Below are positions 1 through 8,511 of a stretch of DNA of 33,502 bases, piece after piece. The DNA is taken from the NCBI GenBank assembly GCA_012728095.1, contig JAAYFU010000010.1:1-33502 (forward strand). Reading direction: 5' to 3'. How positions within the stretch are numbered: the stretch's first letter is position 1; each line of letters opens with the position of its first letter. Both the position numbers and the translations under genes were made by a program. The notes under the pieces were generated by a model, which was not told the origin of the DNA, did no database searches, and worked only from the letters and a program-made list of their open reading frames with translations. The DNA is from Clostridiaceae bacterium. Lineage in GTDB: Bacteria > Bacillota > Clostridia > DSM-8532.

Positions 1-840
1 GATATTTCCGCCGTTTATATTTATGTACATACCAAGGCCACCATTGCCGCCGCCAATACCGGCGCCACCGTAGCTGCCGGTAGCGGTGATTCTTCCACAG
101 GAATCGCTGCATGTATGTTCGGTGTTAAATGTACCCTCCGGGGTTAACGCACCCACACAGGTAATAGTTAGCCAGTTTTCACCTTTTGTGCTTGAGTGAT
201 TTTTTTGCAGTCCGGCATAGTTGCTAGCGGTAGTTTTGAGTGTATTGGAACTGCCATCAGCTAAAATCAGGTTTACCTTTCCTGCACTATTAGCTATTTC
301 AAAAGGAGTACCGCTTGTTACATTAATATTCACACCGCTTAGCTTGATATTCACACCGCCAGGCACATAAACACGGACTATGATCCTTCTCGAAGTTGTT
401 GTTCCTGCAATGTTAATGACAGTGGAAGGATCGATATTATCAACTGTTATACTCGCGCCATATGTTACCTTCAATGTACCCTCGTTAGTACCATCTTCAA
501 TTGTAATATTACCCGCACTTATATCAAGAGTGGCAGGAAGAACAACGGGCTCTTCTGGAGCAGATTCTACCGTTACTGTAACGGTATATTTCTGTGTTGT
601 GCTATCCGCTGCTGTTACCGTATATTCCACGGGGTTTGTGAAGTTCTGTGGCACGTTTGTATTTGGAGATATGCTTGCGCCGGTATGAGTGATGGTAGGA
701 ACCAGCGAAGTCACATTAGTTCCGTATGGAACAGTCAGCGATATGGTTTTGCCGGCTTCATTTACTGTTCCAATGACATTTGGGGTCAATCCATTAAAGT
801 TAAAGGCTGTTATGGCCTTAGCAGGACTGGCTGCCACTCT
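1..840 (-). pseudogene. 3' part of a large cell-surface protein (DUF5018-like domain plus glycine-rich beta-helix repeats), 5' end lost
   Basis: The minus strand is open from base 840 to the left edge, about 280 codons in one frame, with a TAA at 843-841 just upstream and no convincing start. The only early candidate is a GTG at 837-835, with no ribosome binding site and no signal peptide after it. The first roughly 85 residues (AKAITAFNFNGLTP onward, then TVPYGTNVTSLVPTITHTGA and EYTVTAADSTTQKYTVTVTV) match the DUF5018-type repeat of Gram-positive surface proteins. The rest is threonine/asparagine-rich with a glycine motif (GGAGIGGGNGGLGMYINI) typical of large adhesins with right-handed beta-helices. 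The break falls at the domain boundary, so the gene probably lost its N-terminus by deletion or frameshift. The protein continues beyond the window. The plus-strand reading frames at 380-937 are shadows. Confidence 0.7.
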
Positions 841-946
841 TTATTTGCCTGAAGCCCATAAGATAGCCGGCAATCCGGTACTATGGCCTGTTCAGGGCTT
901 GATTGTAAAGCATTACAGAGTCATTGCATTATTATAAATTAAAGTA

Positions 947-975
947 TTCAAATAGATGTCGTTTTTGCGTAAAAT
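947..975 (+). promoter_or_regulatory. possible sigma-A promoter for the LytTR two-component operon
   Basis: TTCAAA (947-952), a 17-base spacer, then TAAAAT (970-975). It lies about 95 bases before the regulator start. The -35 box is weak, so this is tentative. Confidence 0.3.
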
Positions 976-1070
976 GTATGGATTTTTGTCGTGAAGTGTA
1001 AAAAGAGCTGGGAGAGAAATGGCATTTATGATAAACTAAAATGGGGTTTCCCCATAAAGGGAGCGAAAAA

Positions 1071-1793
1071 ATGAGAATTGCTATTTGTGACGATGATTCG
1101 CTGGAGCTTGCCCGAATCTCTTCCTATATAGATGCATACAGACGTGAAAGCAACGCATCTCTTGCGTACAGCTCCTTCCAAAGTGCTGCAGAGCTTATTT
1201 CTCATGTAAAAAGCGGGGCTTTCAGTCTTATACTTTTGGATATCATGATGCCCGGGATCAACGGCATGGAGGCAGCCCAGGAGATCAGGACTTTCGATAC
1301 AGGAGTTAAGATAATATTTCTTACCTCTTCGCCGGAGTATGCAGTGGAAAGCTATACGGTAAGAGCCTATGACTATATACTGAAACCTGTCTCCAAGGAC
1401 AAGCTTTTTTCAGTATTGGACGCGGTTATTGCTGATGAACGGATACCTCTGGAAGGTTTTACTGTCAAAACTCAGAAAGGTATGGTCCGTATCCTGTTCT
1501 CTAAACTTGCTTATGTGGAGATTATAAATAAAAAGCTGTATTTCCATATGGCTGACGGGAATTTTCAGGAGGTAAATTCATCTCTTGCGGCGTTTGAGGA
1601 AAAGCTTCTGGCCCGCCCGGAGTTTGTCAAAATACATCGTTCTTATATCGTTAACATGTATTATATTAGTATGCTTGGTTCTAAGGAGCTTGTAATCAGT
1701 AACGGAAAAACTTTGCCGATTTCACGCGCCCTTTACGGAAATGTTAAAGAAGCATATATGAAGCATTTGTTTCTGGAAAAAGGGGTGGAATGA
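1071..1793 (+). CDS. LytTR-family response regulator (AgrA/LytR-like)
   Basis: A 240-residue response regulator. The receiver domain (about 1-120) has the acidic pocket D7-D9, phosphoacceptor Asp57 in LILLDIMMPG and Lys105 in ILKP. A LytTR DNA-binding domain fills about 138-235, with the conserved segment KIHRSYIVN. An in-frame ATG exists at 1041, but 1071 is preferred because AAAGGGAG lies 7 bases upstream and the protein then begins directly with the receiver strand MRIAICDDD. It is followed after 3 bases by a GHKL histidine kinase, so the two form an AgrA/AgrC-type pair. Family knowledge says such pairs often sense peptides or envelope signals. Its target is not visible here; the neighbouring surface-protein remnant is a possible but unproven target. 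No LytTR repeat site was clear upstream. Confidence 0.9.
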   Translation: MRIAICDDDSLELARISSYIDAYRRESNASLAYSSFQSAAELISHVKSGAFSLILLDIMMPGINGMEAAQEIRTFDTGVKIIFLTSSPEYAVESYTVRAYDYILKPVSKDKLFSVLDAVIADERIPLEGFTVKTQKGMVRILFSKLAYVEIINKKLYFHMADGNFQEVNSSLAAFEEKLLARPEFVKIHRSYIVNMYYISMLGSKELVISNGKTLPISRALYGNVKEAYMKHLFLEKGVE

Positions 1794-1796
1794 CAT

Positions 1797-3086
1797 ATGC
1801 ATATTCAGGCCGTATTGATATGTACCACCATCCTTTTCGGCATTATAGCCCAGATGATGCTTTTGAATGTTAATATTAAAAACCTAAAAGATTCAGGACG
1901 TTTGTTGTTCGTTTTCGGTAACCTGCTTGTTTTGGCTGCCAACATCTATATTTCGTGTGCTGTTCCGATTGACTTGCATATGAAGCTTTATATACAGGTA
2001 ATCCATATACCTGTATTTTTAATATTCTGGTTTACCACAAGGATATCAGCAATAAAAATAGTTTTTACCCTGTTTACTGCAGTATTTATGATTTATCCGG
2101 CAAATCTGGTACTGACGATTCTTTCACATACTGTAAAACAGCTGCATTTGGCAGTATATTGTTCCATTTATATTACGGTTTGCATAATGATGCTTCTTGT
2201 AATAAATTATTATTTCAGGCCATATTTTCGTTATCTTATTGAAAATTACAGCAATAGCAGCTTTGTTAAACTTAGCCTTCTTCCGCTGGCATATTATATT
2301 GCCAATTACTGGCTGGGTTTATATAACTTTACCTCTATCAGGTCGCTAGAAGTAATCATAATGTGTGTTGTTTTCTTTATGATTACACTTATAGCTTATG
2401 TACTTATTTTTGATATAGCAAAAACCACCTATGAGAAAGAAACTCTGCAGGGAGCACAAATGGCATTGTCATTAATGCTTGAAAGCGCTAATCAGCAATT
2501 GTCCACTCTGCAGACTACACAAAAACAGGCTGCTGTATACCGCCATGACATGAGGCATCACCTTGCCCTGATCGATAGTTATCTTCACGACGGGGAAACT
2601 GAAAAGGCCAGAAATTATATCAGGCTTGTGGAGTACGATATCGAGGCCATTACCCCAAAACGCTATTGTGAGAACAATGCAGTAAATTTAATTCTTTCAT
2701 ACTTTGATATAAAAGCGAAAAACAATGGTGTGCAGTTCAGCGTGGATGCTCAATTACCTCAGGATATTCCCATATCGGACACAGAGCTGTGCGCGCTGCT
2801 TTCGAACGGACTGGAAAACGCGATAAAAGCCTCTTCAAAGGTTGCCGATGAGAATTTCAGAAAAGTGAAAATATACTGTCATATTCATAAGAATAATCTG
2901 CTTATTTATATAGAAAACAGCTTTTCAGGCGATGTTACAATGGAGAACGGTTTTCCGCATAGTATACAGGAAGGTCATGGATTTGGCACAAAGAGTATGG
3001 CCATGATTGCTGAGAAATATAACGGCTACTGTTCATTTGAGATAACAGGTGAGATATTCATGCTAAGAATCGTTATTCCGCTTTAA
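1797..3086 (+). CDS. membrane-bound GHKL sensor histidine kinase (AgrC-like)
   Basis: 429 residues. About six or seven hydrophobic segments fill residues 1-205, followed by a linker helix. The dimerisation/phosphoacceptor motif is YRHDMRHHLALID, with candidate His250. The GHKL ATPase domain follows, with the N box LLSNGLENAIKAS (about 335-346) and the G box GHGFGTKS (393-400). The start lies 3 bases after the regulator stop, with AGGGGTGG upstream, so the pair is co-transcribed. The architecture is that of AgrC/ComD/VirS-type kinases. The ligand cannot be told from sequence. No adjacent pheromone precursor (AgrD) or processing protease (AgrB) is present, so it is an orphan pair with respect to signal production. 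Confidence 0.88.
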   Translation: MHIQAVLICTTILFGIIAQMMLLNVNIKNLKDSGRLLFVFGNLLVLAANIYISCAVPIDLHMKLYIQVIHIPVFLIFWFTTRISAIKIVFTLFTAVFMIYPANLVLTILSHTVKQLHLAVYCSIYITVCIMMLLVINYYFRPYFRYLIENYSNSSFVKLSLLPLAYYIANYWLGLYNFTSIRSLEVIIMCVVFFMITLIAYVLIFDIAKTTYEKETLQGAQMALSLMLESANQQLSTLQTTQKQAAVYRHDMRHHLALIDSYLHDGETEKARNYIRLVEYDIEAITPKRYCENNAVNLILSYFDIKAKNNGVQFSVDAQLPQDIPISDTELCALLSNGLENAIKASSKVADENFRKVKIYCHIHKNNLLIYIENSFSGDVTMENGFPHSIQEGHGFGTKSMAMIAEKYNGYCSFEITGEIFMLRIVIPL

Positions 3087-3292
3087 TTCAATTCGTTTTA
3101 TTGTTTTGGCACAACCTTTATTTTTCAAGCTTCTTCGTAAATGTCCGGCATGTACTTTTTGCTTGTTTTAAGTATTACTTTATTATAAAATTATAATAAT
3201 AGACAAGGTTTTTTATATTACGACAAATGTTTACATTACTAATAACCTTGCAAGTTACTAAAGAAAAGAGTGTTTAAGCCGGGGGAGTTTAA
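3087..3292. other. intergenic region between the two-component system and flhA
   Basis: There is no gene and no clear terminator. It is AT-rich and holds a possible promoter (3159-3186), a short palindrome AATGT-TT-ACATT (3226-3237) and an inverted repeat CAAGGTT (3204-3210) / AACCTTG (3244-3250) that would lie in the flhA leader. Confidence 0.5.
3159..3186 (+). promoter_or_regulatory. possible sigma-A promoter of the flagellar/chemotaxis operon
   Basis: TTGCTT (3159-3164), 16 bases, then TATTAT (3181-3186). It lies about 105 bases before flhA, leaving a leader that contains a 7-bp hairpin. No better promoter was seen between the kinase stop and flhA. Confidence 0.35.
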
Positions 3293-5317
3293 ATGAACAA
3301 CAGAAATCTGATGGTTGCCGTTAGCATTGTTTTCATAGTACTCTTTATTATCGTGCCCATCCCTACTTTTCTGTTGGACGTTCTTTTGATAATCAATATC
3401 ACCTTGTCTCTGTTAATTCTGCTAAATACAATTTATTCCACTGATACGCTTTCCATGGCGGCATTTCCCACCATGCTGCTGTTTACTACTCTGTTTCGCC
3501 TTTCTCTTAACATAGTTGCCATACGTCTTATAATAGGCCAGGGCGAAGCCGGCAGGGTTATCGAAAGTTTCGGCAGATTTGTCGGCGGAGATAATTTGGT
3601 TGTGGGAGTCATTGTTTTCCTGGTTATCATGATTGTTCAATTCATGGTCATTACCAAGGGAGCAGAGCGTGTGTCGGAGGTTGCCGCACGCTTCACACTG
3701 GATGCAATGCCGGGTAAACAAATGGCCATTGATGCGGATTTGAATTCAGGCTTAATCAATGAGTCGGAGGCAAAAGAAAGGAGAAAAAGGATTCAGAGGG
3801 AAGCCGATTTCTACGGATCAATGGACGGTGCTACCAAGTTTGTTAAGAATGACGCTATTGCCGGTATTTTAATAGTATTTGTAAATCTCATCGGCGGTAT
3901 CGTCATGGGAATGATTTTTCTGGGAAAATCATTTGAAGAAGCCATAAAACTTTATGCTATCCTCACTATAGGAAATGGCCTTGTAAGCCAGATACCATCG
4001 CTCTTGGTAGCCGTCGCGACAGGCATAATAGTTACCAGGGCTGCCTCAGACGATGATCTCGGAAGCGATATAGTTAAACAGTTGTTTGACAGTCCCAAGG
4101 TTTTGTTTATAGGAGCTGGGGGCTGTATTTTATTAGTGCCGATTCTTAAACAATGGTCATTGATTTTGATAGCCGGCGCATTAATATACCTGGGTATTTA
4201 TCTGCAGAATCAGACAAAGGAGATTTCTAAGGCAGAAGAACTCAAAGTGGAGGAAAAGGAAGTCGAAGAAATCAGAAAACCGGAAAATGTAGTTTCATTG
4301 CTACAGGTTGATCCTATAGAACTGGAATTTGGTTATGCTATTATTCCCCTGGCTGATAAAAATCAAGGCGGCGATTTATTGGACAGGGTAGTTATGATAC
4401 GACGTCAGCTTGCGCTTGAGCTGGGTGTGGTTGTTCCGATTATACGCCTTAGAGATAATATACAATTATCGCCAAACCAATACATCATAAAGATTAAAGG
4501 CGTTGAGGTGGCAAGCGGGGAGCTGATGCTGGACCATTTCATGGCAATGAATCCGGGCACGGCAGAGGAAGAAATTCAAGGAATACCTACTGTTGAGCCG
4601 GCATTTGGCTTGCCGGCGCTGTGGATTCCCGAGTCCATGAGAGATAAGGCTGAAATGATGGGATATACGGTTGTTGACGCTCCTTCCATCGTAGCGACGC
4701 ATATGACGGAGGTAATAAGAAGACATATTCACGAACTGTTAAGCAGGCAGGATGTTCAGACTCTTGTTGACAATGTCAGAAGTTCATATCCTGCCATCGT
4801 GGAAGAACTTGTACCGAAGTTATTGTCTCTTGGAGAGATTCAGAAGGTACTGGCAAATCTCTTAAGAGAAGGAGTGTCAATCAGGGACATGGTCACTATC
4901 CTGGAAACCCTTGCAGATTTCGCCCCTGTAACAAGAGACCCGGATATGCTGACGGAATATGTGCGTCAAGCACTGGGCAGGGCTATTTCAAAGAGCTGTT
5001 TGAACAATTCTTCCAATGAAGTTATAACCTTGGATCCCAAGCTTGAACAATTGATTATTGATTCGGTTCAGAAGAATGAGGCAGGAACATATATAGCCAT
5101 CGATCCGGAAGTAAGCAATAAAATAGTGGCAAAGACGGCAAGTCTTGCCGAAAAAATGGCGCAATCAGGCAAACAGCCGATTATCCTTGCTTCACCGGTG
5201 ATCAGATTATATTTTAAACGCCTTACCGAACATGCCATACCCGGGCTTACCGTTTTGTCATATAACGAACTGGATCCCAGTATAGAGGTTAATGCAATTG
5301 GTATGGTCAGTATTTGA
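3293..5317 (+). CDS. flhA: flagellar type III export gate protein FlhA
   Basis: 674 residues, the usual FlhA length. The N-terminal half (about 1-310) has around eight membrane segments and carries the FHIPEP-family signature region RFTLDAMPGKQMAIDADL, where the conserved Asp residues couple proton flow to export. After a charged linker (about 305-330, rich in Glu and Lys) comes the cytoplasmic ring domain that docks export chaperone-substrate complexes. It acts in the inner membrane at the base of the flagellum. GGGGGAG lies 7 bases before the ATG. It opens the cluster and is followed 33 bases later by flhF. In many Firmicutes flhB directly precedes flhA; here a two-component system does, so the early flagellar genes must lie elsewhere. 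Confidence 0.97.
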   Translation: MNNRNLMVAVSIVFIVLFIIVPIPTFLLDVLLIINITLSLLILLNTIYSTDTLSMAAFPTMLLFTTLFRLSLNIVAIRLIIGQGEAGRVIESFGRFVGGDNLVVGVIVFLVIMIVQFMVITKGAERVSEVAARFTLDAMPGKQMAIDADLNSGLINESEAKERRKRIQREADFYGSMDGATKFVKNDAIAGILIVFVNLIGGIVMGMIFLGKSFEEAIKLYAILTIGNGLVSQIPSLLVAVATGIIVTRAASDDDLGSDIVKQLFDSPKVLFIGAGGCILLVPILKQWSLILIAGALIYLGIYLQNQTKEISKAEELKVEEKEVEEIRKPENVVSLLQVDPIELEFGYAIIPLADKNQGGDLLDRVVMIRRQLALELGVVVPIIRLRDNIQLSPNQYIIKIKGVEVASGELMLDHFMAMNPGTAEEEIQGIPTVEPAFGLPALWIPESMRDKAEMMGYTVVDAPSIVATHMTEVIRRHIHELLSRQDVQTLVDNVRSSYPAIVEELVPKLLSLGEIQKVLANLLREGVSIRDMVTILETLADFAPVTRDPDMLTEYVRQALGRAISKSCLNNSSNEVITLDPKLEQLIIDSVQKNEAGTYIAIDPEVSNKIVAKTASLAEKMAQSGKQPIILASPVIRLYFKRLTEHAIPGLTVLSYNELDPSIEVNAIGMVSI

Positions 5318-5344
5318 TAAATTATGACAGAAAGGGTCGGATAG
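5318..5344 (+). promoter_or_regulatory. possible SigD (sigma-28) promoter in the flhA-flhF gap
   Basis: TAAA (5318-5321), exactly 15 bases, then TCGGATAG (5337-5344). The known sigma-28 consensus is TAAA-N15-GCCGATAT; the -10 agrees at 5 of 8 positions including GATA. It would give SigD an internal entry point into its own operon. The match is imperfect. Confidence 0.3.
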
Positions 5345-5350
5345 TGTAGG

Positions 5351-6817
5351 ATGAAGATTCGCAGGTACACATGCAAGGATATGCAGGAGGCCTTGCTTAA
5401 AGTAAAGATAGACCTTGGCAGCGAAGCTGTGATCATGAGCAGCAAGAAAGTCAGACAAAAGGGTTTTCTGGGGTTGTTCAAAAAGCCGTTGATAGAAGTT
5501 GTGGCCGCGATCGATGATGAATATGTCAGACCTTCCAGATTAAATTATAATCAGCGGCCTGCGCCTGCTTACGATACTTATCGGCCTCAGCCTGCTCCGG
5601 AGAAATATGTGCCGGTACCTGAACCGGTACGCGAACAAATGGCTGCCAGAAACGACAGATTCATGGAAAGCACAGTTGAGAAAGCCGCAGTCCCATTAAC
5701 CGAAAACCCGGTACAAACCAGGGAGAATCAGAAAATCTCTGAGTTGGAAGATAAGGTTAAAAACTTGGAAAGCATGCTGAATAAAATTTATCAGGCTGTC
5801 CAGTCAAATAAAACGACAGAACCGGAGGAAGGGACTGTAGTTGCAACAATTCAAACTGAAAAGCATACGGCGGAAAAAGAAGACGAAAAGAAAGCAGTGG
5901 TAAAGGAAGCCGAAAAGCAGGCGGCAGCGAAGGAAGCTGAAAAGCAAGCAGCGGTAATGGAAGCAATTGAGGCAGAAGTTGAAGCGGAAGAGTTTTCAGA
6001 AGACGACGACAAAAATAATGCTGCAACAAAAGAAAAACCTCTTCTTGAGTTAAGAAACATTCTTTTTGAAAAGGACGTGGAACCTAAGCTGATCGAGAAA
6101 ATACTTGAAAAGATAACAGAACGCGGTGGCCATAAACTTGACAGAGATGAGGTATTCAATCTTGCTGCAAAGGTTCTGACAGCTTCATTGGGTGAACCTG
6201 AGCCTATAAAGCTTGTCGAGAAAAACAAGCCTCATGTTGCTATTTTTCTCGGACCTACCGGGGTGGGTAAAACCACGACCCTTGCAAAAATAGCGGCTGA
6301 TTTCACCTTCCGTGGAAAAAAAGTGGGTCTTATAACAGCCGACACATACAGGATAGCGGCAGTGGAGCAGCTAAAGACCTATGCTGAAATATTAAACCTG
6401 CAGGTAACGGTTGTTTATTCTCCCGGAGAAATAAAGGAAGCCATAGAGAGTCTTAAAGATAATGACCTGATCCTGATAGATACCGCCGGAAGAAGTCACA
6501 GGGACAAGCAACATTTTGATGAGCTTAAAACATTGGTAAGCGCGGCTGACGCGGATGAAAACTATCTGGTTATAAGCAGTAATACCAGCAGGTTTGCGGT
6601 TCGGGAAATCCTGGAGTACTACGCGTTTATTAAGAATTATAAGCTTCTTTTCACCAAGCTGGACGAATCTCCGGCTTCAGGGGTAATCATCAATGCCAGA
6701 TATTTTACCGGTAAACCGCTTTCATACACAACGGCAGGCCAAAGTGTTCCCGATGATTTGGATATAGCCAACGTGGATCAAATTGTAGCAAGTTTATTAC
6801 ATGAAAACAGCGACTAA
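5351..6817 (+). CDS. flhF: SRP-family GTPase FlhF, flagellar placement
   Basis: 488 residues. FlhF is an SRP/FtsY-class GTPase that recruits the first flagellar base components to the correct cell site. The B domain (about 1-60, MKIRRYTCKDMQEALLKVK) is followed by a long acidic, Ala/Glu/Lys-rich linker (about 60-230) that includes a tandem KEAEKQAA repeat at about 185-200. An N domain and then the G domain follow, with P-loop GPTGVGKTT (301-309), DTAGRSHRDKQ (G3) and TKLDE (G4). The linker makes it longer than B. subtilis FlhF. The ribosome binding site is weak (GTGTAGG close to the ATG), but the start agrees with the family N-terminus. FlhG, which activates its GTPase, is the next gene, 31 bases downstream. 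Confidence 0.96.
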   Translation: MKIRRYTCKDMQEALLKVKIDLGSEAVIMSSKKVRQKGFLGLFKKPLIEVVAAIDDEYVRPSRLNYNQRPAPAYDTYRPQPAPEKYVPVPEPVREQMAARNDRFMESTVEKAAVPLTENPVQTRENQKISELEDKVKNLESMLNKIYQAVQSNKTTEPEEGTVVATIQTEKHTAEKEDEKKAVVKEAEKQAAAKEAEKQAAVMEAIEAEVEAEEFSEDDDKNNAATKEKPLLELRNILFEKDVEPKLIEKILEKITERGGHKLDRDEVFNLAAKVLTASLGEPEPIKLVEKNKPHVAIFLGPTGVGKTTTLAKIAADFTFRGKKVGLITADTYRIAAVEQLKTYAEILNLQVTVVYSPGEIKEAIESLKDNDLILIDTAGRSHRDKQHFDELKTLVSAADADENYLVISSNTSRFAVREILEYYAFIKNYKLLFTKLDESPASGVIINARYFTGKPLSYTTAGQSVPDDLDIANVDQIVASLLHENSD

Positions 6818-6848
6818 GCAGCTGACTTAAAGGGAGGCTGAAAGGCGA

Positions 6849-7742
6849 ATGAACGACCAGGCAGAAATGCTTCGTAAAATAGTCAATATGAAAACAGGAA
6901 ATACAATAAGCGGTCTTCCGGCTGAAAACTCTGAAAAAAAAGCAAGAGTTTTAACTGTAACCAGCGGCAAGGGAGGAGTAGGTAAAACAAACATTACCGT
7001 CAATCTGGCATTGGCATTAAGCAGGATGGGCCTCAAGGTTGTAATCCTGGATGTTGATTTTGGATTGGCCAATATAGATGTGCTTTTAGGCATTGTGCCC
7101 AAATACACGCTGCTGGATCTTATACATGAAGAAAAGAATATTTTTGAAGTGCTTACGGACGGGCCTGACAATATCAAATTCCTTTCCGGAGGTTCTGGAG
7201 TTGAAGAACTTATACGGTTGGACAGAAAAAAACTAAGGAAATTTATAAACAGTATAGGCTTATTGGACAAGCTCTTTGATGTAATTATTATTGATACCGG
7301 AGCGGGCCTTTCGCAGAATGTTATGAGTTTTATTATGGCAGCCGATGAAGTGCTTTTGGTTACAACACCGGAGCCTACGGCAATTACTGATGCATATGCC
7401 CTGGTTAAGATGGTTTCGCGCCGGGACAGAAAGAAAAAAATAAACATCCTGGTCAATAAGGCCGAAAGCATCAGGGAAGCCAATGATATTGCAAACAAAC
7501 TCTGTGTTGTATCTGAAAAATTTTTATCTTTTAAATTATTAAAACTTGGGTATATATTATACGATGAAAATGTGACAAAAAGCGTCAAAATGCAAAAGCC
7601 TTTTAGCCTGGTTAATCCAAAGTGTCAGGCGGCAAAAAATATTACAGAAATAGCAGAAAAGTTATTTCTCGACAATCCGCATGACGAAATTGAAGGTGCA
7701 AAAGGTTTTATTTCGAAGCTTTTGTCTTTTTTTGGTGTATGA
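6849..7742 (+). CDS. flhG: MinD-like ATPase FlhG (YlxH), flagellar number control
   Basis: 297 residues. It is a MinD/ParA-type ATPase with deviant Walker A KGGVGKT (41-47), a Walker B region ending in IIDTGAG, and a C-terminal amphipathic helix (about 280-297, EGAKGFISKLLSFFGV) that should bind the membrane. The N-terminus carries DQAEMLR (3-9), the DQAxxLR motif known to stimulate FlhF GTPase activity, so the FlhF/FlhG pair should be functional. AGGGAGG lies upstream of the ATG. An overlapping frame that begins inside this gene at 7681 belongs to the next gene but starts too early. Confidence 0.95.
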   Translation: MNDQAEMLRKIVNMKTGNTISGLPAENSEKKARVLTVTSGKGGVGKTNITVNLALALSRMGLKVVILDVDFGLANIDVLLGIVPKYTLLDLIHEEKNIFEVLTDGPDNIKFLSGGSGVEELIRLDRKKLRKFINSIGLLDKLFDVIIIDTGAGLSQNVMSFIMAADEVLLVTTPEPTAITDAYALVKMVSRRDRKKKINILVNKAESIREANDIANKLCVVSEKFLSFKLLKLGYILYDENVTKSVKMQKPFSLVNPKCQAAKNITEIAEKLFLDNPHDEIEGAKGFISKLLSFFGV

Positions 7743-7833
7743 AAAAGAGAACTATGCTATAATAACCTCATGTAAAGTTAGTTTATATTGGAACTTGAGG
7801 ATTTGCAATTACGATTTTACGGGGTTTATTATT

Positions 7834-8511
7834 ATGGATACTGTTAAGCTTAATCTGGGGGACAAAATTAAACTACAGCTTTATGACGACATCGATGGGA
7901 CGCAATCCTCACAGGAATTGGCGAGTCAGTACGAAAACTTGCTGCCGGATGGTAGTATGGAAATACTGGCTCCTATAAAAGAAGGAAAAGTTCTTCCTGT
8001 GCATCGCGGCATTGAAATGGATGTTATGTTCGCACAAAACGGAAAAATGTATACATTTAAGGCAGAAACCATCGACCGCAGGGTTACGGGCAACTTATAT
8101 CTTTTGAGAATAAAACCTAAAACAAAAATAGTGCACCTTCAAAGAAGACTTTATTTTAGGCTTGAATGTGTTTTGGATGTAAAGAACCGTTTCTTTGAAA
8201 ATATAGAAGATAAAGACTTGATTGAATATAAAAAATCTATAACCAAAAACATCAGCGGCGGCGGGGTATGCTTACTGACAGACGACGAACCGAAAAAAGG
8301 ATGGTATTTCGACGGAATAATCGATATTGGCGGAGAAATCCATTTTAAGGGCAAGGTTGTTCGTGTTAATGAATTAGACAATGCAGGAAAATACCGTTTT
8401 GAGGTGGGGATTGAATTTGTCGATATAACTGAGCAGGAAAGAGAAAAGGTTATCAGTTTTATTTTTGATACCCAGAGGAAGAAGCTGAAAAAGGACTGGT
8501 TAACCACATGA
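7834..8511 (+). CDS. PilZ-domain c-di-GMP receptor, YcgR/DgrA-like flagellar brake
   Basis: 225 residues. The N-terminal YcgR-like domain (about 1-100) is followed by a PilZ domain with both c-di-GMP signatures: RxxxR in QRRLYFR (R105 and R109) and the N/D-x-S-x-x-G motif in NISGGG (139-144). The frame is open from 7681 inside flhG, but the ATG at 7834 is chosen because it gives the normal family N-terminus and avoids a 60-base overlap; GGGG lies about 9 bases upstream. The stop overlaps the cheB start by 4 bases (ATGA), so translation is coupled. Family knowledge and position indicate that c-di-GMP binding slows or stops flagellar rotation. Which motor part it contacts is not visible. Confidence 0.88.
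   Translation: MDTVKLNLGDKIKLQLYDDIDGTQSSQELASQYENLLPDGSMEILAPIKEGKVLPVHRGIEMDVMFAQNGKMYTFKAETIDRRVTGNLYLLRIKPKTKIVHLQRRLYFRLECVLDVKNRFFENIEDKDLIEYKKSITKNISGGGVCLLTDDEPKKGWYFDGIIDIGGEIHFKGKVVRVNELDNAGKYRFEVGIEFVDITEQEREKVISFIFDTQRKKLKKDWLTT

Noticed and set aside
380-937. Two plus-strand ORFs of 102 and 82 residues
   Set aside because: They are shadows of the minus-strand surface-protein frame (1-840), have no ribosome binding site and have unusual composition.
3087-3292. c-di-GMP (GEMM) or other riboswitch before flhA
   Set aside because: No GEMM core sequence is present; only a short 7-bp repeat with a 33-base loop is visible.
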